NCBI GenBank assembly: GCA_004554085.1
Contig: SFNY01000082.1
Coordinates: 1 to 7,246, forward strand
DNA from: Clostridiales bacterium
Lineage (GTDB): Bacteria; Bacillota; Clostridia; Christensenellales; Aristaeellaceae
Direction: 5' to 3'
DNA: 7,246 nucleotides
Position numbers and translations under genes: made by a program. The first letter of the stretch is position 1, and each line of letters begins with the position of its first letter. The notes below the pieces were generated by a model. It saw only the letters and a list, made by a program, of their open reading frames with translations. It made no database searches and was not told the origin of the DNA. Of this stretch, positions 1 through 5,841 are shown piece after piece.

Positions 1-1
1 C

Positions 2-106
2 CGCTTTGTGACCTGCGCGGTATTGGTGGACGCCTACAACAAGGGTCTGCGCACGGGATCGAGGAACCGCCTGAAGCTGGAATGGGATATGGCGGACGAG
101 GAATGA
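2..106 (+). CDS. C-terminal end of an unidentified protein (5' partial)
   Basis: Reading frame 2 is open from the window edge to a TGA at 104-106 and gives the last 34 residues of a protein, ending KLEWDMADEE. The tail is charged, basic then acidic, with no motif I recognise. It is supported as real because its stop overlaps a possible ATG (103) of the following ParB-like frame, and the whole downstream strand is a tightly packed operon. Function cannot be given from this fragment. Confidence 0.6.
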   Translation, partial: RFVTCAVLVDAYNKGLRTGSRNRLKLEWDMADEE

Positions 107-123
107 GGACGATGGAGGGAGAG

Positions 124-1068
124 ATGGATATGGAAAAGAATGCAGGACAGGTCAGACAGATTGCGATCAGCAGCATTCGTGTGGCGGAGCGCATCCGCAA
201 GGAGAACGGAAGCTTGGACGAGCTGGCACAGGACATTCAGAAGCACGGGTTGCTCAACCCAATCACAGTCATGGAGCAGGCGGACGGCGGCTATGTGCTG
301 ATCGCCGGTCTGCGCCGGATGAAGGCCGTGGAACAGCTGAACGCTGTGGAAATTCGTGCGACCGTGATGAGCCCCATGGAAGCGGACGAGATGCTGATGC
401 TGGAGATTGCGGAGAACGAGCAGCGCAAGGAGTTCACGGTGTCGGAGAAGCTGGCATTTGCGGAAAAGCTGCGGGCTGTTGAGCAGGAGAAAGCCCGCAT
501 TCGTATGTCTGTTCATGCCCGTGACGGTCACAGTGACGGGCAGGGTATGGCCAATTGGCCACAGGCTGAAGAAGCAGGCGCGACGCGGGACATCGTGGCA
601 CGCAAGTCTGGATTCACCAGCACGACACAGATGCGCCGCGCGAAGGAAGTGGCGGAGAAGCGCCCCGATCTGATGGACAAGGTGGACAAGGGGGAACAGA
701 GCATTTCGGGAGCCTATCGAAACATGCAGCAGGAAGAAAAGCCGAAGGCGGCTGACACCCACAGATTCATCGAGGAAGAACCCGTGGACATCCCGGACTA
801 TGAGGTGTACAAGCCCGCCCAGCAAGAAGCTCCCGGCAATGTGCGCACGGTGAAGGGGGCGGATCACGAACACTTGCTGGAGAACCCCATCTATCGCCGA
901 CTGTATGAGAGCTACAACGAGGCAGTGCAGCAGATCAATCTGGTGCGCGGAGACATGCGCACCCGCTGCGAGGGCTATGAGCGGCGCATTCGGGGCTACC
1001 GTGAGAATATCCAGACGCTCCAGAGGGAGGTCGAACGTCTGAAGGAGGCGCTGCATGCTGGAGCGTGA
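124..1068 (+). CDS. ParB-like partition/nuclease-domain protein
   Basis: This 314-aa protein has a ParB/Spo0J N-terminal domain at about residues 12-125. Visible motifs are HGLLNPITV (41-49), the AGLRRMKA box (61-68, counterpart of the GERRxxA box that in ParB proteins binds CTP) and ENEQRKEFT (97-105). A helix-turn-helix follows at about 153-200 (TRDIVARKSGF onward), and a charged, coiled-coil-like C terminus at about 262-310. ParB-family proteins bind DNA sites for partition or, in phages, regulate or nick DNA; which applies here is unclear, since no ParA partner is in view. I chose ATG 124 because GGAGGGA at 114-120 lies just upstream; ATG 130, 112 and 103 (overlapping the preceding stop) are alternatives. 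Its 3' end overlaps the nuclease gene by 14 bases. The linker DNA between the two domains carries two palindromes, reported separately. Confidence 0.88.
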   Translation: MDMEKNAGQVRQIAISSIRVAERIRKENGSLDELAQDIQKHGLLNPITVMEQADGGYVLIAGLRRMKAVEQLNAVEIRATVMSPMEADEMLMLEIAENEQRKEFTVSEKLAFAEKLRAVEQEKARIRMSVHARDGHSDGQGMANWPQAEEAGATRDIVARKSGFTSTTQMRRAKEVAEKRPDLMDKVDKGEQSISGAYRNMQQEEKPKAADTHRFIEEEPVDIPDYEVYKPAQQEAPGNVRTVKGADHEHLLENPIYRRLYESYNEAVQQINLVRGDMRTRCEGYERRIRGYRENIQTLQREVERLKEALHAGA

Positions 1069-1363
1069 TGTGGTTGCCGCGATCAAAAGGTATCTTGCGT
1101 CGCTGGGCAGCGATGTTTTCTTTTGGAAGGAGCACGGCGGGCCCTATGGGACGAGCGGCGTGCCGGACATCATCTGCTGCTACAAGGGTCGATTCATCGG
1201 AATGGAGTGCAAGCTGCCCGGCGGTCGGCTGACCGAGCTGCAGAAGCGGGCGATCCACAGGATCAATCAGGCGGGCGGCATTGCCTGCCGGGTGGAGAGC
1301 GTGGAGGATGTGAGGCGCGTCATCGCGCAGGCCGACGCGGAAAGGGGTGAGAAGCGTGGTTGA
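1055..1363 (+). CDS. VRR-NUC domain endonuclease
   Basis: This 102-aa protein is a compact VRR-NUC domain, a PD-(D/E)xK-fold nuclease common in phages as a stand-alone small protein. Catalytic residues are visible in order: E3 in the first helix, G35-V-P-D38, then E51-C-K53, followed by Q63 in the helix after the core. VRR-NUC proteins act on branched or nicked DNA, and stand-alone phage forms are usually placed beside replication and recombination genes, as here. ATG 1055 has AAGGAGG at 1042-1048, and the start overlaps the end of the ParB-like gene, suggesting translational coupling. The length is normal for the stand-alone family and all key residues are present, so it should be an active metal-dependent nuclease. 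Confidence 0.93.
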   Translation: MLERDVVAAIKRYLASLGSDVFFWKEHGGPYGTSGVPDIICCYKGRFIGMECKLPGGRLTELQKRAIHRINQAGGIACRVESVEDVRRVIAQADAERGEKRG

Positions 1364-1733
1364 TAAAACGACGCAGATGAAGCAGGGACACAGCCGCCGG
1401 ACGAGAATGCCACTGGTATTCATCTGCTCACCCTATCGGGGCGACACCGAAACCAACGAACAGAATGCCAGAATGTATTGCAGCCTTGCAGCTTCGCAGG
1501 GCTGCATTCCTTTTGCGCCGCACCTGCTGTTCACGCAGTTTCTGGATGATGTGCAGTTGGAGGAACGGCGCCTTGGGCTGCACATGGGCATGGAGATGCT
1601 GCGGCTGTGTGACGCGCTCTGGGCATTCGGTGAACCGACCCAGGGCATGCAGGCAGAGATGAATCTTGCGAAGCGGATGGGAATTCCCGTCCGCCGACAT
1701 GATGTGAAGGGACAGGTGATTGCAGATGGATGA
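1356..1733 (+). CDS. Nucleoside 2-deoxyribosyltransferase-like protein (DUF4406/DUF7768 type)
   Basis: This 125-aa protein has the Rossmann-like pattern of the nucleoside 2-deoxyribosyltransferase clan: VFICSPYRGD (21-30), N34, a helix ending AASQG (45-49), IPFAPHLLFTQFLDD (51-65), ER at 70-71, MG at 78-79, CDALWAFG (85-92), and GMQAEMNLA with E101 as the probable catalytic glutamate. Enzymes of this clan break or exchange N-glycosidic bonds of deoxynucleosides; phage members are poorly characterised and could act in nucleotide salvage or base modification. I prefer the GTG start at 1356, with AAAGGGG at 1341-1347, which overlaps the preceding stop by 8 bases. GTG 1347 and ATG 1407, just before the conserved core, are alternatives. 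Its 3' end overlaps the next gene. Confidence 0.82.
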   Translation: MVDKTTQMKQGHSRRTRMPLVFICSPYRGDTETNEQNARMYCSLAASQGCIPFAPHLLFTQFLDDVQLEERRLGLHMGMEMLRLCDALWAFGEPTQGMQAEMNLAKRMGIPVRRHDVKGQVIADG

Positions 1734-1950
1734 GCGGTGCTTTGCCATGCACTGGGGTGAGTGCAGCGCCCTGAAGGTACACTGTCCGGGTCGTCAGGCC
1801 TGCGCATTCTACAAGCCGCGCTGGATGCTGGAAAAGGAACAGCGCAGGATTGACAATCGGCTGAGTCATCTGCCGATGGAGCGGCAGGCACAGATCTCGG
1901 AGAGGTATTACGACGGTGAGATGCCGTGGCGGGAGCACGCACTTGTATGA
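1726..1950 (+). CDS. Small four-cysteine protein, unknown function
   Basis: This 74-aa protein has four cysteines in its first third (C5, C13, C20, C26), a spacing that suggests a small metal-binding knuckle, followed by a charged helical half (about residues 33-60). I do not recognise a named family. Similar short Cys-rich proteins are common between nucleotide-metabolism and ArpU-like genes in clostridial phages, from general knowledge. ATG 1726 overlaps the preceding stop (1731-1733) and has a weak upstream AGG; a TTG at 1720 is the alternative. It ends 20 bases before the DUF1492 gene, in the same operon. Confidence 0.72.
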   Translation: MDERCFAMHWGECSALKVHCPGRQACAFYKPRWMLEKEQRRIDNRLSHLPMERQAQISERYYDGEMPWREHALV

Positions 1951-1970
1951 GAAGCATGGGAGGTGGAATT

Positions 1971-2399
1971 ATGACTGCAACGGAATATCTCGGCCAGGCG
2001 TATCGCCTCGACCAGCGGATCAACAGCAAACTCCAGCAGGTGGAGAGCCTGCGTTCCCTGACCCGAAAGGTAACCGCATCTTACGATGGAGAGACCGTCT
2101 TTCACACACGCAATGTGACCTCGCTGGAGGACACCATCTTCCGCCTGATGGAAGCGGAGGAGGAACTCAACCGGCAGATCGATGAGCTCGTCGTCCTGAA
2201 GATGGACATCTCCCGCATGATCAACAGGGTGCGCAATGAGAGCCTCCGCCTGATCCTTGAAAAGCGGTATCTGTGTTTCCTGCATTGGGATCAGATCGCA
2301 GCGGAGATGCATTACAGCCGTCGCTGGGTGCTGAAACGGCACGCCCGTGCTGTGGAGGTCGTCGATAAGCTGATGGCTGAAAGCGAGGGGCAGGCGTGA
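1971..2399 (+). CDS. DUF1492/ArpU-like phage transcriptional regulator
   Basis: This 142-aa protein has a helical, coiled-coil-like N-terminal half (about residues 1-30 and 50-88). Its C terminus resembles sigma factor region 4: RYLCFLHWDQIAAEMHYSRRWVLKRHARAV at about 99-128, a helix-turn-helix with the recognition helix near SRRWVLKRH. This is the pattern of DUF1492 proteins, related to the ArpU/RinA group that controls late transcription in Gram-positive phages. ATG 1971 is chosen because GGGAGGTGG lies at 1958-1966; the frame extends upstream to 1926 but without a comparable site. The gene is followed directly by a region with 10-bp tandem repeats and a promoter, a likely target for it. 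That link is an inference from position. Confidence 0.88.
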   Translation: MTATEYLGQAYRLDQRINSKLQQVESLRSLTRKVTASYDGETVFHTRNVTSLEDTIFRLMEAEEELNRQIDELVVLKMDISRMINRVRNESLRLILEKRYLCFLHWDQIAAEMHYSRRWVLKRHARAVEVVDKLMAESEGQA

Positions 2400-2460
2400 G
2401 ACCCACGAAGCCCGGGAGAAACACAACACCGGCAGACCAAACAGAAATAATTCAAAAGTG

Positions 2461-2510
2461 TGCACACGAGTTCACATGAGTTCACATCAGTTCACTTGCG
2501 TGCACGAAAT
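2461..2510. repeat. 10-bp tandem repeats, candidate regulator binding sites
   Basis: Units of exactly 10 bases follow each other: TGCACACGAG (2461), TTCACATGAG (2471), TTCACATCAG (2481), TTCACTTGCG (2491), and a decayed TGCACGAAAT (2501). The shared core is TTCACAT-AG. The spacing is about one DNA helical turn, so proteins bound to each unit would lie on one face. The last units overlap the -35 box of the promoter at 2496-2524. The array directly follows the DUF1492/ArpU-like gene, which makes that protein the first candidate to bind here. Confidence 0.8.
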
Positions 2511-2524
2511 AACTGTGATACACT
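2496..2524 (+). promoter_or_regulatory. Sigma-A-type promoter with extended -10
   Basis: TTGCGT at 2496-2501 and TACACT at 2519-2524 are separated by 17 bases, and TGA precedes the -10, giving an extended -10 (TGATACACT). Transcription would start near 2531 and read toward the 56-aa gene. The -35 box sits inside the tandem repeat array, so repression or class II-type activation by the repeat-binding protein is plausible. A second weaker -10, TACAAT at 2525-2530, is also present. Confidence 0.6.
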
Positions 2525-2548
2525 TACAATATCGAAACAGACGCACGA

Positions 2549-2582
2549 AGCCTTTGCGGGGGAAACCTGCAAGGGCTTTTTT
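2549..2582 (+). terminator. Intrinsic terminator or attenuator in the leader
   Basis: A 12-bp stem is formed by 2549-2560 (AGCCTTTGCGGG) and 2566-2577 (CCTGCAAGGGCT), with two G-U wobbles, loop GGAAA and a T run at 2577-2582. It follows the predicted start point by only about 50 bases and precedes the 56-aa gene. It could end read-through from the upstream operon and attenuate the local promoter. Confidence 0.85.
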
Positions 2583-2596
2583 CGTGGGAGGAACGC

Positions 2597-2767
2597 ATGA
2601 CGCGGGAAGAACTGGAGCGGAAGATCGCCGCAGCGAAGGAAGAGATGCAGCATTGCGGTCCGATCCATCGCCGGGATCTGTGCAAGCATATCCGCCGTAT
2701 GGAGAAACAGCTGCGCATCTATGATTCTTATCATTCGCACGCACAGAATAAGCATAGAAGTGCTTGA
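2597..2767 (+). CDS. Small basic helical protein, unknown function (56 aa)
   Basis: ATG 2597 has a clear GGGAGG at 2586-2591, five bases upstream, and the frame runs 56 codons to TGA at 2765-2767. The protein begins MTREELERKIAAAKEEM and is mostly predicted helix, with a basic middle (HRRDLCKHIRRMEKQLR, residues 24-40) and a His-rich tail. I do not recognise a named domain. Similar short proteins lie just after ArpU-like genes in clostridial phages, from memory. Its ribosome binding site starts four bases after the terminator's T run, so its expression needs terminator read-through or the stem opened. Confidence 0.72.
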   Translation: MTREELERKIAAAKEEMQHCGPIHRRDLCKHIRRMEKQLRIYDSYHSHAQNKHRSA

Positions 2768-2793
2768 CTTTCATCGATTTCTGAGCGTAAATG
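2764..2793 (+). promoter_or_regulatory. Possible weak promoter before the 'virulence' protein gene
   Basis: TTGACT at 2764-2769 is a near-consensus -35 box overlapping the stop of the 56-aa gene. A poor -10 candidate, TAAATG, lies 18 bases downstream at 2788-2793. The -10 matches badly, so this is tentative. Confidence 0.3.
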
Positions 2794-2823
2794 TCACTAC
2801 CCTGAACCGAAGGAGGTCAAGCC

Positions 2824-3792
2824 ATGATGACGATTGCAACCCAGTGCGAGGATCGCAGGGAGATGGTGCGGAAGCTCTCCGAATTTCTGAGCCAGCCTGC
2901 GATTTACCTGCGCGCCCCGACCTACGCATTCCGGATCGGAGGAATCACCGTAAACCGGGATGCATCCGTGAGTGGTGCGCCCGATCATCTGACGCCCGTA
3001 GCCCGCTTCCTGCTGGACAACGGCTACATCAGCGAGCTGCCCGCCGGACTGGATGAAGCCCGTGCCGATTCAGAAGATGTGGCTGATGATGAACCGGGAA
3101 CCGCCCCTGCAGACGAACAGCCCGCAGATTCTGAAGCTCCGGCCAACCCCGAAGCAGATGAAGTCCCCGTCATCCAGTCGGAAGACATCACCGGGCAAGT
3201 TGACCGCATCAGCGTCAGCCTTCCACTGACCTCCTGCACAGCGCAGGGGCTGGTCAACATCCTGCGTATGCTCCATGCCAGACAGAATCTGATCGCCGCC
3301 ATGACCCAATGCGATTTCATCCGCATGGACGAGGAGGTCATCGACCTGCTGAATGATTCCAGGCCGGACAGCATCGCGCAGATTTCGGAGCTTCTGCGGC
3401 GCGAAGCCGAGGCCGGCATGGTCGCGGGCGTTGCGGTGGAGGAGGACAAGCTGAAGCTGGACACCTGCTATAAGCGGGAGAACCCCGCCGGGTGGAACGA
3501 CTTTGCGAAGCTGCTGACCACCATGGCCGCCAGAGCAATGAAGGTACACCGCGTCAGCAGCAAGCGTGTGGAGCCTCTGGACAGCGAGATGAAATATTTC
3601 TGCCGGAGCTGGCTGATGCAGCTGGGTATGGGCGGTGCGGATTTCAAAGCAACACGCGCTGCGCTGCTGAACCATCTGCAGGGCTATGCGGCCTTCCGCA
3701 CCGCCGACAGGATGGCGGCGCACCGATCCCGGTATGCCGGGCTAAGGAAGGCCAGGAAGGAAAGCGAGGAGAACAGCCATGAAGAAAATTGA
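2824..3792 (+). CDS. Mobile-element 'virulence protein' family, unknown function
   Basis: This 322-aa protein resembles the family annotated 'virulence protein' in clostridial conjugative and phage-like elements, from memory; the name reflects old transfer and no role is established. The N-terminal domain (about 1-70) contains PAIYLRAPTYAFRIGGITVNRDASV. An acidic, Pro/Ala-rich linker follows (about 76-115), then a central domain (about 125-250) beginning SVSLPLTSCTAQGLVNILRMLHARQNLI. The C-terminal motif is at about 253-293: KYFCRSWLMQLG, G271, F274, R278, HLQGYAAFR. This motif recurs at the end of the amidoligase encoded on the opposite strand. ATG 2824 has AAGGAGG at 2810-2816; ATG 2827 is the alternative. 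No signal peptide or membrane segment is seen, so it is probably cytoplasmic. The tail overlaps the zinc-ribbon gene by 14 bases. Confidence 0.75.
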   Translation: MMTIATQCEDRREMVRKLSEFLSQPAIYLRAPTYAFRIGGITVNRDASVSGAPDHLTPVARFLLDNGYISELPAGLDEARADSEDVADDEPGTAPADEQPADSEAPANPEADEVPVIQSEDITGQVDRISVSLPLTSCTAQGLVNILRMLHARQNLIAAMTQCDFIRMDEEVIDLLNDSRPDSIAQISELLRREAEAGMVAGVAVEEDKLKLDTCYKRENPAGWNDFAKLLTTMAARAMKVHRVSSKRVEPLDSEMKYFCRSWLMQLGMGGADFKATRAALLNHLQGYAAFRTADRMAAHRSRYAGLRKARKESEENSHEEN

Positions 3793-4291
3793 GCAGCGGC
3801 TTGCGGATTTGAAAGCTGCACAGGAAGCTGGGAAATACACCCTCTGCCCGCGCTGCGGGATGAATACCATGAAGCCGAATCTCTACACCAACGCGCTGAG
3901 CCGCTCGGCGGACATCATGGTCTGTCCGACATGCGGCATGGACGAAGCCAAGCTCGCATTTATGAACGCGCCGATGTCGCTGTACCAGTGGGCTGGGCTC
4001 CAGCCCCGCAGACCTGACTCGGATTTCAAAGCGCTGCCTGCCGCCATGGTGTGGGAGCGCGTAAAGGAGGAGCAGATGCCGATGCTGCGGGAGCTGTTCC
4101 GCCGGCTTCAAAACGGCGAGGATGCTGCGGAGCTTCGATTGGATGCATTGGAGAGCTGTCCCGGACTGACCCAGCTGTGGATGGAGCCCTTTCAGGCGAA
4201 GTACGACGCGGCGGACGGCGCAGTACTGATCCGATTCAGGCGCGACGCGAATGGCGACCTTCAGGTAGCCGCAAACATCATGGAGAAATAA
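3779..4291 (+). CDS. Zinc-ribbon protein, unknown function
   Basis: This 170-aa protein has an N-terminal helix and then a two-knuckle zinc ribbon: C23-PR-C26 and C49-PT-C52. Between them lies MKPNLYTNALSRSADIMV. After the ribbon come NAPMSLYQW and a mainly helical, charged half that ends in a short beta-like stretch (DAADGAVLIRFRRDANGDLQV, about 144-164). In clostridial mobile elements a protein with this ribbon often sits directly after the 'virulence protein' gene, from memory, so the two probably work together. ATG 3779 overlaps the preceding stop and has GAGGAG at 3766-3771. It is the last gene of this strand, 16 bases before a terminator. The role is unknown; nucleic acid or protein binding through the ribbon is the obvious possibility. 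Confidence 0.82.
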   Translation: MKKIEQRLADLKAAQEAGKYTLCPRCGMNTMKPNLYTNALSRSADIMVCPTCGMDEAKLAFMNAPMSLYQWAGLQPRRPDSDFKALPAAMVWERVKEEQMPMLRELFRRLQNGEDAAELRLDALESCPGLTQLWMEPFQAKYDAADGAVLIRFRRDANGDLQVAANIMEK

Positions 4292-4307
4292 GGCGAAAGG
4301 ATTCTCA

Positions 4308-4341
4308 AGCGTCAGGCAGAAATGCCCGGCGCTTTTTCTTT
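4308..4341 (+). terminator. Intrinsic terminator of the plus-strand operon
   Basis: Arms AGCGTCAGGC (4308-4317) and GCCCGGCGCT (4324-4333) form a 10-pair stem with one G-U wobble and one mismatch, loop AGAAAT, followed by TTTTTCTTT. It follows the zinc-ribbon gene by 16 bases. Confidence 0.85.
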
Positions 4342-4469
4342 GCCCACAGGGCGGCCACGTTGGGGCTACGTCGGGCTTCACCGCCGCCGCTGGGATTGTT
4401 CCTCAACCCTCGTTCCTGCGCCCGACACGCGGCCAGCGTGGGGCTTGATTCAAAAGCTCCCACAACGAG
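4342..4469. other. Gene-free structured stretch between convergent terminators
   Basis: No convincing gene lies here. The stretch is rich in self-complementary and repeated segments. There is a hairpin GCCC-ACA-GGGC (4342-4352) and a 17-bp imperfect direct repeat (4351-4367 and 4429-4445, 14 of 17 identical). A 7-bp long-range pair joins GTCGGGC (4370-4376) to GCCCGAC (4420-4426). Inside it is a hairpin GGG(A)TTG with CAACCC (4392-4409). A 9-bp hairpin with one bulge lies at 4438-4463. It could be a small structured RNA, a protein or transfer site, or a spacer. I do not recognise it. Confidence 0.5.
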
Positions 4470-4493
4470 AAAAAACCGCCCCAAGCGGAGCGG
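4470..4493 (-). terminator. Intrinsic terminator of the minus-strand operon
   Basis: Read on the minus strand, CCGCTCC (4493-4487), loop GCTT, GGGGCGG (4482-4476) and six T (4475-4470) form a 7-bp stem with one G-U pair. It lies 21 bases past the end of the amidotransferase gene. Confidence 0.85.
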
Positions 4494-4514
4494 CATTCCC
4501 GTGGAGGATGCGCA

Positions 4515-5114
4515 TCATTTCAGGTACCTCCATTGCGCGTCCGTGTAGCTGCTGTTGCTGAACAGCAGTCCGCGCTCGTTGATGAAGTGCCCGATGGTGG
4601 CGATGTAGCCGGAACCGTCCATGATGGCCAGCTTTGATCCCGCCAGCTGCTCAATCCGATTCAGGAGCTGTTCGTCGCGGAGATCCTCCGGGTCGTGCAG
4701 CATGCGCGCCATATACCGCGTGATGAACAGCGCGGTATCGCTGTACTCATGCTGATTCCGGTCGCTGGTCAGCCGGATGATTCCGTTGTGGGCAACGCCG
4801 CAGCGGCATTCCACATCCAGCGCCTTCATGTAGGGCAGGCGATTCGAAAGCGGGAACGGATGCGTCATCTCCGGGTTCACGCCCGCCTGCGTGCTGATGC
4901 GGAAGTGGTACACCACGCTGTCCTTCGCGGTGAAGTGCTCGCCCCGGATGGCGTCCAGGAAGGAATCCACATCCATGAACCCTTTGTGGATCTGGACGCG
5001 ACCGTTGCGGGCGAACATGTATCCCGCGCCGTGGGGATTGTTTCGGAACATGGTTCTGATTTGGGAGATGCTGGGCTGGCGAGTTCTCGCCGGGGAAACG
5101 CAGATGATGCACAT
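4515..5114 (-). CDS. Class II glutamine amidotransferase-like protein
   Basis: This 199-aa protein is a stand-alone class II (Ntn-hydrolase) glutamine amidotransferase domain. After removal of Met1, Cys2 would be the N-terminal nucleophile. The other pocket residues are visible in order: HGAGYMF (28-34), H70-F-R72-I-S-T, H85-PF, the HNG oxyanion motif (109-111) and Y124-S-D126 (counterpart of the glutamine-binding Asp in GlmS). The late SKLAIMD and ERGLLFSNSSY strands are also typical. The family releases ammonia from glutamine and passes it to a partner synthetase, or cuts gamma-glutamyl bonds. No synthetase domain is fused here. The amidoligase in the same operon is the likely partner, as such pairs are known from comparative genomics of amidoligases. 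ATG 5114 has AGGAGG eleven bases upstream. It is the last gene of the operon. Confidence 0.9.
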   Translation of the reverse strand: MCIICVSPARTRQPSISQIRTMFRNNPHGAGYMFARNGRVQIHKGFMDVDSFLDAIRGEHFTAKDSVVYHFRISTQAGVNPEMTHPFPLSNRLPYMKALDVECRCGVAHNGIIRLTSDRNQHEYSDTALFITRYMARMLHDPEDLRDEQLLNRIEQLAGSKLAIMDGSGYIATIGHFINERGLLFSNSSYTDAQWRYLK

Positions 5115-5146
5115 AGTCTATTCCTCCTGCTTATGTATTTGGAAGC
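5115..5146 (-). promoter_or_regulatory. Leader segment with the operon's shared pre-start motif
   Basis: On the minus strand this segment has GGCTTCCAAATA, then AGCAGGAGGAA and the ATG at 5114. The same order (CTTCCAAAT, short spacer, AGGAGG, ACA/AGAC) precedes the genes starting at 6529 and 6130, and in weaker form (TTTCAAAT or TTTGAAAT) those at 5802 and 5554. It contains the ribosome binding site. Confidence 0.65.
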
Positions 5147-5185
5147 CGCCCCGCAGGGTATGGTATTCATCCCTCTGCGGGGGCG
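5147..5185 (-). promoter_or_regulatory. Strong hairpin in the amidotransferase leader
   Basis: CGCCCCGCAGGG (5147-5158) pairs with the complementary segment 5172-5185, giving about 12 pairs with one bulged G and one bulged T and a loop of about 13 bases. No T run follows on the minus strand, so it is not a terminator. It occupies the place that hammerhead ribozymes hold in three other junctions. It could protect or mark the 5' end of the amidotransferase message. Confidence 0.7.
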
Positions 5186-5224
5186 AAAAGTCAACGCCTG
5201 TCTGTGTCAGATCGGAACTTTATT

Positions 5225-5554
5225 TCAGAGATGTTCCAGACCAACGTACCTCGGGTAATCGAAGCCCTGCGGGTCGATGATCAGTACGGTCAGCGATCCC
5301 CGGCAGCTGACCCGGATGGCGGGCACCGCGCCGTCCACCATGGGGTGCAGCCGATTTGAAAACTCCCGGCACCAGTCCCGGTCAGAAACCAGATCCTCGT
5401 GCAGCTCGAAGAAGGCGTTCTCCTCCAGCTGTATTTCTTCGGCGACGTAGTAGCTATCGAGGGCTTCGCCGCCGTGGTTCTCCTCGATCTGTGCAGCGCG
5501 GGTGCGCACATCATCCAGTGTGCAGGGCTTGCGGACGAATGTGGTTTTGGACAT
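5225..5554 (-). CDS. Conserved hypothetical protein, 109 aa
   Basis: I cannot assign a firm family. The protein has no signal peptide or membrane segment. The N-terminal part is helical and charged: VRKPCTLDDVRTRAAQIEENHGG with ALDSYYVAEEIQLEEN following. The middle is acidic (ELHEDLVSDRDWCREFSNR), and the C terminus is beta-like: IRVSCRGSLTVLIIDPQGFDYPRYVGL. The final segment looks like the conserved core of a phage or mobile-element hypothetical family. ATG 5554 has AGGAGGAA about nine bases upstream. Only 26 bases separate it from the preceding gene, the one junction too short for a ribozyme. Confidence 0.82.
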   Translation of the reverse strand: MSKTTFVRKPCTLDDVRTRAAQIEENHGGEALDSYYVAEEIQLEENAFFELHEDLVSDRDWCREFSNRLHPMVDGAVPAIRVSCRGSLTVLIIDPQGFDYPRYVGLEHL

Positions 5555-5580
5555 GGTATGTTCCTCCTGATTTCAAAGCT

Positions 5581-5802
5581 TCATTTGCTCAGTTTGAGGG
5601 TTGCAATGGTGGCGCTGCGATGTTCATTCCAGTCGTATTCGGTGAGATCGATGCGGCTGTACATTGCGCGGCTGGTATGCTCGGCAAACGTGCGGAATGC
5701 ATCCCACGCCTCCGTGTAGTGTGTGAACTCCTGTTCCTCGTGGGTGACGCCCGCTTTGGGCTTTCTCAGAGTGAAGCGGATGATGAATGTAAAGTTTGGC
5801 AT
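5581..5802 (-). CDS. Small hypothetical protein, 73 aa
   Basis: The 73-residue protein starts MPNFTFIIRFTLRKPKAG and has a beta-helix-beta pattern: a first strand (about 3-13), EEQEFTHYTEAWDAFRTFAEH as a helix (about 22-42), and a late strand ending SATIATLKLSK. I do not recognise a family. ATG 5802 is chosen over an upstream in-frame extension to 6003 because CAGGAGGTACA lies just before it and the extension would run through the ribozyme at 5842-5897. Cleavage there would give this gene its own 44-nt leader. Confidence 0.8.
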   Translation of the reverse strand: MPNFTFIIRFTLRKPKAGVTHEEQEFTHYTEAWDAFRTFAEHTSRAMYSRIDLTEYDWNEHRSATIATLKLSK

Positions 5803-5841
5803 GATGTGTACCTCCTGGATTTGAAAGATTGTGTGCGGCTT

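Noticed and set aside
34..1086. Long open frame (350 codons) on the minus strand opposite the ParB-like gene
   Set aside because: It is antisense to a gene with clear ParB motifs, has no good ribosome binding site, and its His/Leu-rich translation looks like a shadow frame.
2461..2510. Tandem repeats as a possible CRISPR array
   Set aside because: Units are 10 bases with no spacers and no cas genes; they fit regulator sites.
4305..4496. Short open frames on both strands in the stretch between the terminators
   Set aside because: They run through both terminator stems, lack ribosome binding sites, and have translations typical of GC-rich non-coding DNA.
5147..5185. Leader hairpin as a terminator or a fourth hammerhead
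   Set aside because: No T run follows on the minus strand, and there is no CUGANGA box, GAAA or NUH triplet in the right order.
5160..5194. TTGACT on the minus strand (5194-5189) as a promoter for the amidotransferase gene
   Set aside because: No acceptable -10 box lies 16-18 bases downstream; the sequence there is the leader hairpin.
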